From CAYJBH01 sp964370825 (GTDB taxonomy: Bacteria > Bacillota > Clostridia > Oscillospirales > Ruminococcaceae): DNA of 64,000 nucleotides. Numbering within the stretch: the stretch's first letter is position 1; each line of letters opens with the position of its first letter. The stretch lies in NCBI GenBank assembly GCA_964370825.1, contig CAYJKY010000007.1:1-64000 (forward strand), in the 5' to 3' direction. A program made the translations under genes and the position numbers. Of the stretch, positions 1 through 8,470 are shown piece by piece. Below the pieces are notes generated by a model. The model was given only the letters and a program-made list of their open reading frames with translations, was not told the DNA's origin and did not search any database.

Positions 1-69
1 CCCTATGTTTCGAGGAATTATAACATTTAATCAGGATAACACTCTATAAACCTCCAGTAGCCGTGCAGT

Positions 70-98
70 TTGACATTACTATTCTGTCGTGGTAAAAT
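70..98 (+). promoter_or_regulatory. sigma-A promoter for the DUF898-like gene
   Basis: TTGACA at 70-75 and TAAAAT at 93-98 are separated by 17 bases. The transcript would start near 105, leaving a leader of about 30 bases before the start at 134. A second TATAAT at 103-108 has no well-placed -35 box. Confidence 0.6.
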
Positions 99-133
99 AT
101 AGTATAATAATGTTGAACGAAACGGAGGTTTTT

Positions 134-454
134 ATGAACAACTCTTATTTCGACGGCGGACTGTTGCAGTGGATAGGTTGGAATATTTTAGGTGCGATTG
201 TCACTGTGTTTACACTTGGAATTTGTTACCCTTGGGCACTTTGCATGATCTACGGTTGGAAAATTAACCATACCGTTGTCGAAGGGCGTCGACTGAAATT
301 TACAGGTTCGGCTATTGGTCTTTTCGGAAACTGGATTAAATGGCTTTTACTTTGTGTTATAACCTTAGGCATTTACTCCTTTTGGCTTTTTATTGCACTT
401 GAAAAGTGGAAGGTAAAAAACACTACCTTTGCAGATGTAAGCTACGGTAATTGA
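134..454 (+). CDS. small DUF898/YjgN-like membrane protein
   Basis: A 106-residue integral membrane protein of unknown function. Two hydrophobic stretches (about residues 12-38 and 70-92) flank a short polar loop. The repeated pattern of a Gly-rich helix followed by CYPWALCM or YSFWLF resembles the DUF898/YjgN family, here reduced to a single half-module. The start at 134 is chosen over the upstream in-frame ATG at 89 because AACGGAGG lies at 121-128, correctly spaced for 134. A methyltransferase gene follows 15 bases downstream and probably shares the transcript. The family name is moderately sure; the function is not known. Confidence 0.6.
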   Translation: MNNSYFDGGLLQWIGWNILGAIVTVFTLGICYPWALCMIYGWKINHTVVEGRRLKFTGSAIGLFGNWIKWLLLCVITLGIYSFWLFIALEKWKVKNTTFADVSYGN

Positions 455-469
455 TAAAGGTATAATAAA

Positions 470-1186
470 ATGACTGAGGACATGAGGTTATATTACAACT
501 ATACGATTTCTCCGCTTGGAAGGTTGTATTATCAAACGGTGTGGAGACAGCTTGGCGAGCTTGAAAACAAAAAAATTCTGGATTTCGGTAGTGGTTTTGG
601 CTTTAACTCTAATCGATTTGCCGAAAAAAATGATGTTACATCGGTTGAATATTATCAAGAGATGATAGATGCTTCCGAAAAAAAACACCCCTTTAAACAG
701 CTTAAAGGGGATGTTAGTGTGCTAAAAAATTTTGAAGTAGAAACCTTTGATGTAATCATCCTGCATCTTGTGCTCGAGTTTGTAGAACAGCCGAAGGATA
801 TTCTAAGCGGTCTTATACCGCTGTTAAAAAGTGATGGGTTTATATCGATTGTTCGACATAACCGTGCCGGGAGGGTTATTCAATCGACGGTACAGGACTA
901 TGACATAGAGGAAACAAAACGTCTTTTAAATGGTGCTCCATCCTTTTCTTCGACGTTTGGCGACATAAAATATTATGAGAACGATGCCTTGTTAGAATTA
1001 TGTGAGCACACCCTTAAAATTGACAAAATACATGGTGTGCGTGCAATAGCCAGCCTTTGTAGCAACGAACAGGTGGCGGACAAAGACTGGCTGACAGACA
1101 TGCTATCGATTGAATGGGAACTGCTTAAAAATCCGTCGTTTGTAGACATTGCCTACTTTAAACATTTAATTTTAAGTAGAGCTTAA
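470..1186 (+). CDS. class I SAM-dependent methyltransferase
   Basis: A 238-residue soluble Rossmann-fold methyltransferase. Motif I, ILDFGSGFGFNS, at about residues 36-47 binds S-adenosylmethionine. An acidic residue ends strand 2 (VTSVEYY), and FDVIILHLVLEFVEQPKD is the motif IV/post region. The layout resembles the UbiE/type-11 group, but the methyl acceptor cannot be read from sequence. It follows the DUF898-like gene by 15 bases, probably as one operon. Its stop overlaps the stop of the convergent MIF-like gene by 4 bases (1183-1186), so no terminator fits between them. Confidence 0.75.
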   Translation: MTEDMRLYYNYTISPLGRLYYQTVWRQLGELENKKILDFGSGFGFNSNRFAEKNDVTSVEYYQEMIDASEKKHPFKQLKGDVSVLKNFEVETFDVIILHLVLEFVEQPKDILSGLIPLLKSDGFISIVRHNRAGRVIQSTVQDYDIEETKRLLNGAPSFSSTFGDIKYYENDALLELCEHTLKIDKIHGVRAIASLCSNEQVADKDWLTDMLSIEWELLKNPSFVDIAYFKHLILSRA

Positions 1187-1542
1187 ACCTCGTATGCGGT
1201 GTTGCATTTTCCGCCTGCTCCCCAATGGCGACACTCGGTAAAGTTGATGAAAATTTTATCCGGCTTAATGCTCAGCTCGCTGTCCAGCACAGTGTTGACA
1301 ACATCACAGTACTTTGCAAGATCTTCCTTGGTAGAGTGTCCAAACAAATCTACCGACACCATGGCATTCGGTTCGGTGATGTTACCGCCTTTGTACAGAG
1401 TGCATTCCGCCTCAATCTTGATGAAAAGTCCTTCCCTCGACTTACCGCTGATAACCTCGATACCTTCACCTAACACCTTAACAAGGTTTTGCTCCTTTTC
1501 CTTTGGAACTGCAACGTTGGTTAGCATGCTTACATATGGCAT
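1183..1542 (-). CDS. MIF-like tautomerase family protein
   Basis: A 119-residue protein resembling macrophage migration inhibitory factor and D-dopachrome tautomerase. It begins Met-Pro, and in the family the Pro exposed after Met removal is the catalytic base. The C-terminal half has the family-typical PDKIFINF followed by a short acidic/aromatic tail. MIF-type enzymes are trimeric keto-enol tautomerases, and their natural substrate in bacteria is usually unknown. The length matches the family (about 115). It is a single gene, transcribed against its left neighbour. A 92-base gap separates its start from the divergent gene at 1635. No export signal is seen. Confidence 0.7.
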   Translation of the reverse strand: MPYVSMLTNVAVPKEKEQNLVKVLGEGIEVISGKSREGLFIKIEAECTLYKGGNITEPNAMVSVDLFGHSTKEDLAKYCDVVNTVLDSELSIKPDKIFINFTECRHWGAGGKCNTAYEV

Positions 1543-1634
1543 TTTGTCTACTCCTTTTAAAAATTATAGTGATTTAATTATAACTCATTATTAGATTTTA
1601 AGCAAGAAAAACATGATTAGAAAGGATATAAATT

Positions 1635-2114
1635 ATGACTAAAAAATTATTTAATAACTATCTAATGCTTATTATAGTAATTTCTCTGCTGTCTAACTTT
1701 ATTAAGATGTTTTTTCCTACCACCGACTATCTAATCGGTGTTGTTCTCTGCTTGACCTGTCTTGCGTTAAATGTATATATGTTTGCATTTCGTTATGAAG
1801 AAAACAAAAAAATACAGATTATTTCGCTTGCGTTTTTTGCATTATCATTCATTTTGTTGATACTTGAACTCATATCGATGGAATACCCTGCTTTGAAAAC
1901 CTATCCGTTTGAGCCTGATTCCTACCCACGTCATCAGATAACAACACCATATTCGCTTTTACTGTTTGCGCATTATGCAAACCTTTCGCTGAGGATCGTC
2001 AGCATTATCAACAGCATCGGTTTTGCAACATATTTCGGGCTAAAGATTGTAAAGAACGGCAAGGCAAACAACAAGGACACAGCTACAAAATTAGGAGACT
2101 ACCATGCTTATTGA
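1635..2114 (+). CDS. hypothetical four-helix membrane protein
   Basis: A 159-residue protein not assigned to a named family. Hydrophobic segments at about residues 10-28, 33-52, 60-80 and 112-140 suggest four transmembrane helices with a short polar C-terminal tail. The start has AAAGGA about 10 bases upstream. The last 11 bases overlap the amidohydrolase at 2104, so the two are very likely translationally coupled. That suggests, without proving, a related role. Confidence 0.55.
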   Translation: MTKKLFNNYLMLIIVISLLSNFIKMFFPTTDYLIGVVLCLTCLALNVYMFAFRYEENKKIQIISLAFFALSFILLILELISMEYPALKTYPFEPDSYPRHQITTPYSLLLFAHYANLSLRIVSIINSIGFATYFGLKIVKNGKANNKDTATKLGDYHAY

Positions 2115-2907
2115 TTTTCATACACATGCCTTCCCGGACACTCTTGCACCACGCGCGATGGCAGGTCTTTTAAAACATTGGGTAGACCAGCCGATTGGAC
2201 CGCAGACCGACGGAACCTTATCAGGCTTGATTGCCGACATGGATAGATGTGGAGTAGATATTTCGGTGGTTGCTCCCATTGCTACAAAGCCCTCCCAAAC
2301 ACCCACCCTCTGTAGCTGGGCTAAGGATATTAGTGGTGAGCGGGTAGTTGCTTTTTCCAGTATTAATCCTCACAGTGATGACTACAAGGCGGATATCGAC
2401 ATTGTAGTTTCACACGAAATTAAGGGTATAAAACTTCATGCCGAGTATCAGGATTTTATCGTGGACTCGCCAAAAATGTTGAAAATATATGATTATGCCT
2501 TTGAAAAAGGGTTGATAATATTGCAACACAGCGGAATGGATGTTGCATTTAAAGCACCGTTTAAAAGCACTCCGAAAATGTTTGCCGATGTATCTAAACA
2601 GCTCGGCGGGGGCGTAATGATAGCGGCACATCTCGGCGGAATAGGAATGTGGGACGAGGTTTTAGATATGCTTTGTGGTTGCAATGTCTACATTGACAGT
2701 TCACAGGGGTGTGATTATTACAGCAAGAATCAGTTTACCGACATTGTAGCCGCCCACGGTGCAGATAAAATATTGTTCGGCAGTGACTCTCCCTGGGGCA
2801 GTCCCAAAAGAGAATATGACGCGATTAAAAAAAGCGGCCTATCCGACGAACAGGAAAAACTAATATTTTCAGAAAATGCAAAACGACTATTGCGTCTCGA
2901 TCTGTAA
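2104..2907 (+). CDS. amidohydrolase-2 family metal-dependent hydrolase
   Basis: A 267-residue TIM-barrel hydrolase of the amidohydrolase superfamily (Amidohydro_2 type, which includes decarboxylases and lactonases). Metal-ligand motifs occur in order: DFHTHAFP at residues 3-10, KLHAEYQ near 104, LQHSG near 140, AAHLGG near 179, and FGSDSPWG near 223. The start has TAGGAG 6-8 bases upstream, inside the previous gene. Its end overlaps the end of the convergent MATE gene by 21 bases. The substrate cannot be predicted. The fold assignment is firm. Confidence 0.75.
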   Translation: MLIDFHTHAFPDTLAPRAMAGLLKHWVDQPIGPQTDGTLSGLIADMDRCGVDISVVAPIATKPSQTPTLCSWAKDISGERVVAFSSINPHSDDYKADIDIVVSHEIKGIKLHAEYQDFIVDSPKMLKIYDYAFEKGLIILQHSGMDVAFKAPFKSTPKMFADVSKQLGGGVMIAAHLGGIGMWDEVLDMLCGCNVYIDSSQGCDYYSKNQFTDIVAAHGADKILFGSDSPWGSPKREYDAIKKSGLSDEQEKLIFSENAKRLLRLDL

Positions 2908-4284
2908 CTCGTTCTCTCGGCGCTTGAGTATCCTTTTAAAGGTATATCTAAACAGCAATGCTGTGGTAATTGCCGCAAGTATATCGGCTATAGGCTCTGC
3001 CATAAATACAGCCATTACCTTATCGTCAAAAAAGTTGGGAAGAATAAAAATTAAGGGAATAAGAAGAATAATTTTTCTGTTGATCGCCGCAAATGCCGAT
3101 TGTTTTGCACAACCGAGTGCAACAAAGGTCATCTGGCACGACATCTGAACCCCTATCGAGAAACCTCCTGCTATGTATATTCGCAGTGCAAATTTTGTGT
3201 ACTCAATAAGCTCGGTGTCTCCGGTGAAAAGCATTGCAAAAAGTTGAGGGAAAGCCATCATAAGCGCCCACAGAACACCTGCATAGGCTACGCTGGAGGC
3301 AAGCAACACCTTAAACACCCTTCGCACCCTATCGATGTTGCCCGCACCGAGGTTGTATCCTGTTATCGGTTGTGCACCTTGAGCAAAACCCTGTAATGGT
3401 AGCAGAGAGAGTTGCATTGCCGAGGAGCATATTGTCATTGCACCCACCGCCAAATCACCACCATATTTGAGTAATGAACTATTAAAACTTATTATTGTAA
3501 GACTTTCGGTTATCTGCATAACAAAAGGCGAAAACCCAAGAGCCAAGGATGGTGCCATGACCTTTATGCTCGGCATCATATATTTCAATCTGATTTTCAG
3601 CGTACTCGAACGGCTGAGCAAGAAACCCATAACAAAGGTTGCGGAAAGCCCTTGTGAGACAACGGTGGCAAGTGCCGCCCCTTCAACCCCCATGCTAAGC
3701 CCGAAGATAAATATCGGGTCAAGAATTATGTTTGCAATTGCACCTATCAGTACGGTAATCATGCTGATTTTGGTATGACCCTGTGCGGTTATGTAGGCGT
3801 TTAAGCCGAGTGAAAGTTGTACAAACACCGTTCCAAGGGTGTAAATGCTAAGGTAGCCGGTTGCATACTCAATTGTTTCACCGCTTGCACCAAATAGCAA
3901 CAGTAAATCCCTGCCGAATATCGAAAACAGTATTGTTAATATTATTCCGACCGCAAGAAGGGTTGAAAAAGAGCTGCTAAGGACCTTTTCAGCACTTTTT
4001 TTGTCACCTGCGCCTAAAAAAATAGAGGCACGGGGTGCACCACCGTAGCCTATTAATGCCGAAAATGATGTTACAATAAATATAACCGGCAAGCAAACCC
4101 CAACGCCGGTTAACGCAAGAGCACCCACATCCGGTATTCTTCCTATATACATCCTGTCCACCAGGTTGTATAACATGTTTATCAGCTGTGCGGTAATGGT
4201 GGGAATTGCCATCTTAAAAAAAAGACGCCCCACCGGTGCGGTAGCAAGAAAGCTCGTATCTTTAATTTTATCGTTAGTTCCCAA
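2887..4284 (-). CDS. MATE family multidrug/metabolite exporter
   Basis: A 465-residue, 12-helix transporter of the MATE family (NorM/DinF/MepA-type), which couples Na+ or H+ entry to export of cationic drugs or metabolites. The N-terminal signature is FFKMAIPTITAQLINMLYN with VDRMYIGR. Each half carries the usual Gly/Pro-rich helices, and SLGLNAYITAQGHT is a typical mid-loop. The start is TTG at 4284, with AGGGGA about 7 bases upstream; no nearer ATG is equally well placed. The gene stands alone. Its 3' end overlaps the amidohydrolase gene tail to tail. Confidence 0.85.
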   Translation of the reverse strand: MGTNDKIKDTSFLATAPVGRLFFKMAIPTITAQLINMLYNLVDRMYIGRIPDVGALALTGVGVCLPVIFIVTSFSALIGYGGAPRASIFLGAGDKKSAEKVLSSSFSTLLAVGIILTILFSIFGRDLLLLFGASGETIEYATGYLSIYTLGTVFVQLSLGLNAYITAQGHTKISMITVLIGAIANIILDPIFIFGLSMGVEGAALATVVSQGLSATFVMGFLLSRSSTLKIRLKYMMPSIKVMAPSLALGFSPFVMQITESLTIISFNSSLLKYGGDLAVGAMTICSSAMQLSLLPLQGFAQGAQPITGYNLGAGNIDRVRRVFKVLLASSVAYAGVLWALMMAFPQLFAMLFTGDTELIEYTKFALRIYIAGGFSIGVQMSCQMTFVALGCAKQSAFAAINRKIILLIPLIFILPNFFDDKVMAVFMAEPIADILAAITTALLFRYTFKRILKRRENELQIETQ

Positions 4285-4469
4285 TTCTCTTCCCCTGTAA
4301 CCTCAATGAACTTTATTATACATCAATAACCCAAAAATAGCAACTCATTATTGTTGTAGGAGTGCAATAGATATTGGAAATCTCACTACGTTCACTATTT
4401 CGCAAGGAAAAGTACATTATTTCTCATGCCGGATGGCTCGTGTAATATATATACCAGTAAGGATATCAT

Positions 4470-4680
4470 TCTTTTCTGAAGGAATGATGATAGAGACTAA
4501 AAAGAATTCGACCATTAATAATGTCGTGTTTAAACAAGTTGATATTCAAAGCATACCATACAATGATAAAGAGTTTGATATGGTAGTAGCAAATATGATG
4601 CTTTACTATGTACCTGATTTAGATAAAGGGCTTGAAGAGGTAGCAAGGGTTTTAAAAAATGGTGGTAAATTTTACAAGAA
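4470..4680 (+). pseudogene. remnant of a SAM-dependent methyltransferase gene
   Basis: About 70 codons read as the middle of a class I methyltransferase: SEGMMIETKKNS, then FKQVDIQSIPYNDKEFD, MVVANMMLYYVPDL and EVARVLKNGGKFY. These match the post-motif-I region, motif IV and the helix/strand after it. The first 100 or so residues, including the glycine-rich SAM loop, are absent. After KFY the frame runs into non-coding repeat sequence. No start with a ribosome binding site is present. It is a dead fragment next to the tandem repeats, suggesting that insertion or deletion has cut this locus. Confidence 0.6.
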
Positions 4681-4769
4681 CCTCTATGGTCACAAATTCT
4701 TTCGGCTACCTTTGCTCGCTTCGCAGATCGCTCCACGCCGGTTCGATCCCCCCTATCCGACAAAAAATG

Positions 4770-4808
4770 CTATGCAAACAGTCCACAGGACTATTTGCTT
4801 AGTTTTTT
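4770..4808. terminator. bidirectional terminator, left repeat copy
   Basis: Stem arms at 4770-4784 and 4788-4802 have an ACA loop and two mismatches. T6 lies to the right and A6 to the left, at 4762-4767. This is the degenerate first copy of the hairpin repeated at 5007 and 5244. Confidence 0.65.
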
Positions 4809-4998
4809 GGAGGGAGCGCTGTTATTGGATAAATATAGTTGCCACACTTTATGTGATAGATATAGCGTAGGTATCGCAAGGCTAATATTTTTGCCGATAC
4901 GCAAAAATATTTCGGGTCGCTTATTGCGACCCTCGTCGCTCCTTTGCTCGCTTCGCTTCGCAGATCGCTCCACGCCGGTTCGATTCCCCCTATCCGAC

Positions 4999-5045
4999 AA
5001 AAAATGCTAAGCAAACAGTCCACAGGACTATTTGCTTAGTTTTTT
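4999..5045. terminator. bidirectional terminator, middle repeat copy
   Basis: CTAAGCAAACAGTCC at 5007-5021 pairs with 5025-5039 across an ACA loop with a single mismatch. A6 (4999-5004) and T6 (5040-5045) flank the stem, so it can terminate transcription in either direction. Confidence 0.75.
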
Positions 5046-5235
5046 GGAGGGAGCACTGTTATTGGATAAATATAGTTGCCACACTTTATGTGATAGATAT
5101 AGCGTAGGTATCGCAAGGCTAATATTTTTGCCGATACGCAAAAATATTTCGGGTCGCTTATTGCGACCCTCGTCGCTCCTTTGCTCGCTTCGCTTCGCAG
5201 ATCGCTCCACGCCGGTTCGATTCCCCCTATCCGAC

Positions 5236-5282
5236 AAAAAATGCTAAGCAAACAGTCCACAGGACTATTTGCTTAGTTTTTT
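5236..5282. terminator. bidirectional terminator of tRNA-Gly
   Basis: Same hairpin as the middle copy, with arms at 5244-5258 and 5262-5276, A6 on the left and T6 on the right. On the minus strand it begins directly after the tRNA-Gly CCA end and is followed by a T6 run. It is therefore the natural terminator of the tRNA transcript. Confidence 0.8.
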
Positions 5283-5355
5283 GGAGCGGATGATGGGAAT
5301 CGAACCCACAACCTCAGCTTGGGAAGCTGATGTTTTACCACTAAACTACATCCGC
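5282..5355 (-). tRNA. tRNA-Gly(CCC)
   Basis: A 74-base cloverleaf on the minus strand. The acceptor stem is GCGGATG/CATCCGC and the T arm carries GGTTCGATTCC. The anticodon stem TCAGC/GCTGA encloses the loop TTCCCAA, which gives anticodon CCC and so reads GGG. CCA is encoded. Its 3' end merges into the repeat-borne terminator. The neighbouring aspS lies downstream on the same strand, beyond the tRNA promoter side. Confidence 0.93.
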
Positions 5356-5396
5356 ATGTTGCAATCATACCGTGTGTGCTGTATGATTGCATATAA

Positions 5397-7178
5397 TTAT
5401 TTATCTTGTTGCACTAAGGCGATTGCAAGATCCCTGAGTTGTTTCGAATCAACTATGTCTGGACATCCTGTCATCAGTTCTCCCGAATTTTGCATCTTCG
5501 GAAACGCTATAACCTCTCTTATGCTTTCCTCGCCAGATAACAACATGCATATTCTGTCAAGACCAAACGCAAGTCCGCCGTGTGGTGGTGCTCCGTATTT
5601 GTAGGCATCTACCAAGAAACCAAAGCTTTCCTGCATACGTTCTTCACTAAAACCGAGCAACTTAAACATGCGCTGTTGCAGTGTAGGGTCATTTATACGT
5701 ATAGAACCACCGCCAAGCTCGTAGCCGTTTACGACAAGGTCGTATGCCCTAGAGCGTGCCTCTTTACCTAAATTTTCAAGATTATCGATGTCGTCGGGGT
5801 GTGGAGCGGTAAATGGGTGATGCTTTGCAACCAGACGGTTCTCCTCCTCGTCATACTCAAAAAGAGGAAAGTCGGTAACCCATAAAAAGGCGAATTCATC
5901 CTTATCATATAGCTCGAATTTTTTGGCAATGTGGCAACGCAATGCTCCGAGTGCAGCCCAGACAACATCATTGCTACCGTCTGCAACCACTAACAGCACA
6001 TCGCCTGCCTCTGCCTGTGCTCTTTGATGTATTGCCGAAATTTCACCCTCGGTTAAAAACTTTTCAAATGAGGAACTTGCCTGCTCGCTAAATCTTGTGA
6101 AGGCAAGTCCCTTTGCACCGTAGGTCTTAACAACTTCGGTCAGTTTGTCTATCTCTTTGCGGCTTAGCCTATCGGCAAGGCCCTTTGCATTTATCAATCG
6201 TACCGAGCCGCCGGCGGATATTGCTCCGCTGAATACCGCAAACCCGGTGCCACCGAGAAGGTCGGTTATGTCGGTAAGCTCTAAACCGAATCGGATATCC
6301 GGCTTATCACTTCCGAACCTTTCCATTGCTTCCTTGTAGGGTAGTCTAAGGAAATCTCCGCTAAACCGAACGTCACGGAGCTTGCTGAAAAGATCCTTTA
6401 CGTACCCTTCACAGACGGACATCACATCTTGTTCGTCACAAAATGCCATCTCAAGGTCTACCTGAGTAAATTCGGGCTGTCGCTCCGCTCTTAAGTCTTC
6501 ATCCCTAAAGCAACGCACAATCTGCATATAGCGGTCAAAGCCTGATAACATCAATAGCTGTTTATATAGCTGTGGGCTCTGCGGAAGTGCAAAAAATCTT
6601 CCCTGTTGTACACGGCTCGGGATGAGATAATCCCTCGCACCCTCAGGCGTGCTCTTAACCATTGCCGGAGTCTCTATCTCGACAAAGCGATTTGCGTCGA
6701 AATAGTCTCTTGTAATTTTTGTCGCCTTATGGCGCATTATCATGGCACGATGTGCATTTTCACGTCTAAGGTCAAGATATCTATAGCGGAAGCGCAGTTC
6801 ATCCTTTACCGAAAGATTGTCGTTAATTTCAAATGGAGGCGTCTGCGCCTCACTCAATATCTGAAGTGTGGTTACGTAGAGCTCTACATCGCCGGTCGGT
6901 AGGGTTGGGTTTTTGCTCTCTCGTTCCCTTAGCACACCCTGCGCTATGATACAGTATTCACCGCGAAGTTTTTTTGCTTTTTCTACCAATAATTCATCGC
7001 TGTTTGCATCAAAGCTTATCTGAATAATTCCTACCGTATCCCTAACATCTGCAAACAAAACAGCACCCAGATCTCGCACCTTGGCTATGTATCCGGCAAT
7101 CGTAATGTTCTGCCCTATTAGCTCCTTTGTTATCTCGTCGCTGTAATGTGTTCTACGAAGATTATTCAACCCTTCCAA
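5397..7178 (-). CDS. aspS: aspartyl-tRNA synthetase
   Basis: A 593-residue class II synthetase that charges tRNA-Asp. The N-terminal OB-fold (about residues 15-110) binds the anticodon. Motif 2 is visible as FRDEDLRAERQPEFTQVDLE near residue 220, and motif 3 as GLAFGLDRICMLL near residue 545. A bacterial GAD insertion lies between them (about 290-430), and the length is normal for the bacterial type. The start is TTG at 7178, with AGGAG 6 bases upstream. hisS ends 9 bases before this start, so hisS and aspS are co-transcribed, a common Firmicute arrangement. No T-box leader is present. Confidence 0.96.
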   Translation of the reverse strand: MEGLNNLRRTHYSDEITKELIGQNITIAGYIAKVRDLGAVLFADVRDTVGIIQISFDANSDELLVEKAKKLRGEYCIIAQGVLRERESKNPTLPTGDVELYVTTLQILSEAQTPPFEINDNLSVKDELRFRYRYLDLRRENAHRAMIMRHKATKITRDYFDANRFVEIETPAMVKSTPEGARDYLIPSRVQQGRFFALPQSPQLYKQLLMLSGFDRYMQIVRCFRDEDLRAERQPEFTQVDLEMAFCDEQDVMSVCEGYVKDLFSKLRDVRFSGDFLRLPYKEAMERFGSDKPDIRFGLELTDITDLLGGTGFAVFSGAISAGGSVRLINAKGLADRLSRKEIDKLTEVVKTYGAKGLAFTRFSEQASSSFEKFLTEGEISAIHQRAQAEAGDVLLVVADGSNDVVWAALGALRCHIAKKFELYDKDEFAFLWVTDFPLFEYDEEENRLVAKHHPFTAPHPDDIDNLENLGKEARSRAYDLVVNGYELGGGSIRINDPTLQQRMFKLLGFSEERMQESFGFLVDAYKYGAPPHGGLAFGLDRICMLLSGEESIREVIAFPKMQNSGELMTGCPDIVDSKQLRDLAIALVQQDK

Positions 7179-7187
7179 TGTTAACTC

Positions 7188-8453
7188 CTATCTGTTATTC
7201 GACAAAAAATTGTCAAGTTCGTTTATTGTAATTGTAACCTCGTCACCACCACCCATGGGGCGTAATGTAATGTTACCACTTTCTATTTCGCTTTCCCCCA
7301 TCACGGTGCAGTAATCACAATTCATCCTGCCCGCCTCCTTAAGCTGTGCCTTTAGCCCCTTTCCGGAGATATTACAAAGCACACTATGCCCCGACTCACG
7401 AAGCTCGTTGGCGATGGCGAAGGAGCTTGTAAGTCCCTTTTCATCGGCAGATGCTATATAAAGTGCCGGTGATTTGGAGGTTAATTTATCAAGAAGACCT
7501 TCTGCAGCTAGTGTCAGCATAAGGCGCTCTACACCGAGAGCAAACCCTATTCCGGAAACATCAGGTCCACCGAGTTGCTTTGACAGCCCGTCGTACCTTC
7601 CACCGCCGGTTAGCGTTTTTGCGGCACCTGCCTTTGCATGTTTTAATTCAAAAACGGTGCGCGTATAATAGTCAAGACCTCTAACCAGTCTACGGTCAAG
7701 GATGTATTTTACATTTGACGCGTCTAGCAAAGATTTTAGCTGTTCAAAATGATCACTGCACTCGCCACATAGAAAATCCAACATGGAGGGAGCATCCTCC
7801 ACCAGCTCAGCACAGGTCGGATTTTTACAGTCAAGCACCCTTAATGGGTTGTTAACAAATCGGCGATTACAGTCGCCACACAGCCTATCCGAGCTACGCT
7901 CGATAAACTCAACCAGTTCCTTTTTAAACCTACCTCGGCATTCGTTGCAACCAAGGGATGAAAGGTGTAAGACGGTGTCCTTAATTCCATAGGCATTGAA
8001 TAACTGAATGAGCATTACTATAATCTCGGCATCGGCAACCGGAGATGTCGCACCATACTGCTCAGCGCCTATCTGGTGAAATTCGCGCTGGCGTCCGTCC
8101 TGCGGCTGTTCATACCTAAAAAAACTACCCATATAATAGCCTTTTACCGGCAACGGACCGTTTAATGCACCGGATTCTATTAATGCACGACATACACCTG
8201 CAGTTCCTTCGGGTCGAAGTGTCATACTTCTCCCCTTCTTATCGTTAAAGGTATACATCTCCTTGCCTACAACATCGGTGTCCTCGCCGATGCCGCGCAT
8301 AAACACCTCACTTTGTTCAAAATGAGGCGTCCTTATCTCTCCAAATCCAAAGCTGTTAAAAACATCTCTGGCAGTCTGTTCAACATGCTGCCATGCCGAC
8401 ACAGAGGTCGATAAAATATCCTTTGTCCCTTTTGGGGCAGAGTATCGTTGCAT
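7188..8453 (-). CDS. hisS: histidyl-tRNA synthetase
   Basis: A 421-residue class II synthetase for tRNA-His. Motif 2 is FFRYEQPQDGRQREFHQIGAE without a break (about residues 112-132). The His-specific signatures are LVRGLDYYTRTVFE near 258 and GGGRYDGLSKQLGG near 283. Motif 3 is GIGFALGVERL near 300. The C-terminal anticodon domain follows. A GECSDHFEQL and several CxxC pairs occur in the insertion domain (about 170-240), suggesting a zinc-like knuckle. AGGGAA precedes the ATG. It lies between mgsA and aspS on one strand with gaps of 17 and 9 bases. Confidence 0.96.
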   Translation of the reverse strand: MQRYSAPKGTKDILSTSVSAWQHVEQTARDVFNSFGFGEIRTPHFEQSEVFMRGIGEDTDVVGKEMYTFNDKKGRSMTLRPEGTAGVCRALIESGALNGPLPVKGYYMGSFFRYEQPQDGRQREFHQIGAEQYGATSPVADAEIIVMLIQLFNAYGIKDTVLHLSSLGCNECRGRFKKELVEFIERSSDRLCGDCNRRFVNNPLRVLDCKNPTCAELVEDAPSMLDFLCGECSDHFEQLKSLLDASNVKYILDRRLVRGLDYYTRTVFELKHAKAGAAKTLTGGGRYDGLSKQLGGPDVSGIGFALGVERLMLTLAAEGLLDKLTSKSPALYIASADEKGLTSSFAIANELRESGHSVLCNISGKGLKAQLKEAGRMNCDYCTVMGESEIESGNITLRPMGGGDEVTITINELDNFLSNNR

Positions 8454-8470
8454 ATATTATATTCCCTAAA

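Larger units (their letters stand above)
4705..5282. repeat. tandem 237-bp units abutting tRNA-Gly
   Basis: Two nearly identical full units (4803-5039 and 5040-5276) follow a truncated left copy (about 4705-4802). Each unit contains, in plus orientation, a perfect 11-bp hairpin AATATTTTTGC/GCAAAAATATT, a perfect 7-bp hairpin GGGTCGC/GCGACCC, a GCTCGCTTCGC-rich stretch, and a tRNA-3'-end-like string (GGTTCGATTCC then CCCTATCCGACA). A terminator hairpin closes the unit. The rightmost unit ends exactly at the CTCCA 3' end of tRNA-Gly read on the minus strand. Short open frames here are repeat artefacts. No gene is seen between 4285 and 5281 apart from the methyltransferase remnant. Confidence 0.85.

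Noticed and set aside
4970..5000. A second tRNA gene on the plus strand inside the repeats
   Set aside because: Only the T loop and 3' acceptor string are present; the T stem does not pair and no D or anticodon arm is found.
4791..5260. Identical short open frames on both strands of the 237-bp repeats
   Set aside because: They are copies of repeat DNA that cross terminator hairpins and tRNA-like sequence; not credible proteins.
5397..8453. T-box riboswitches before aspS, hisS or proS
   Set aside because: Upstream gaps are too short (9-21 bases) and contain no T-box sequence or specifier stem.
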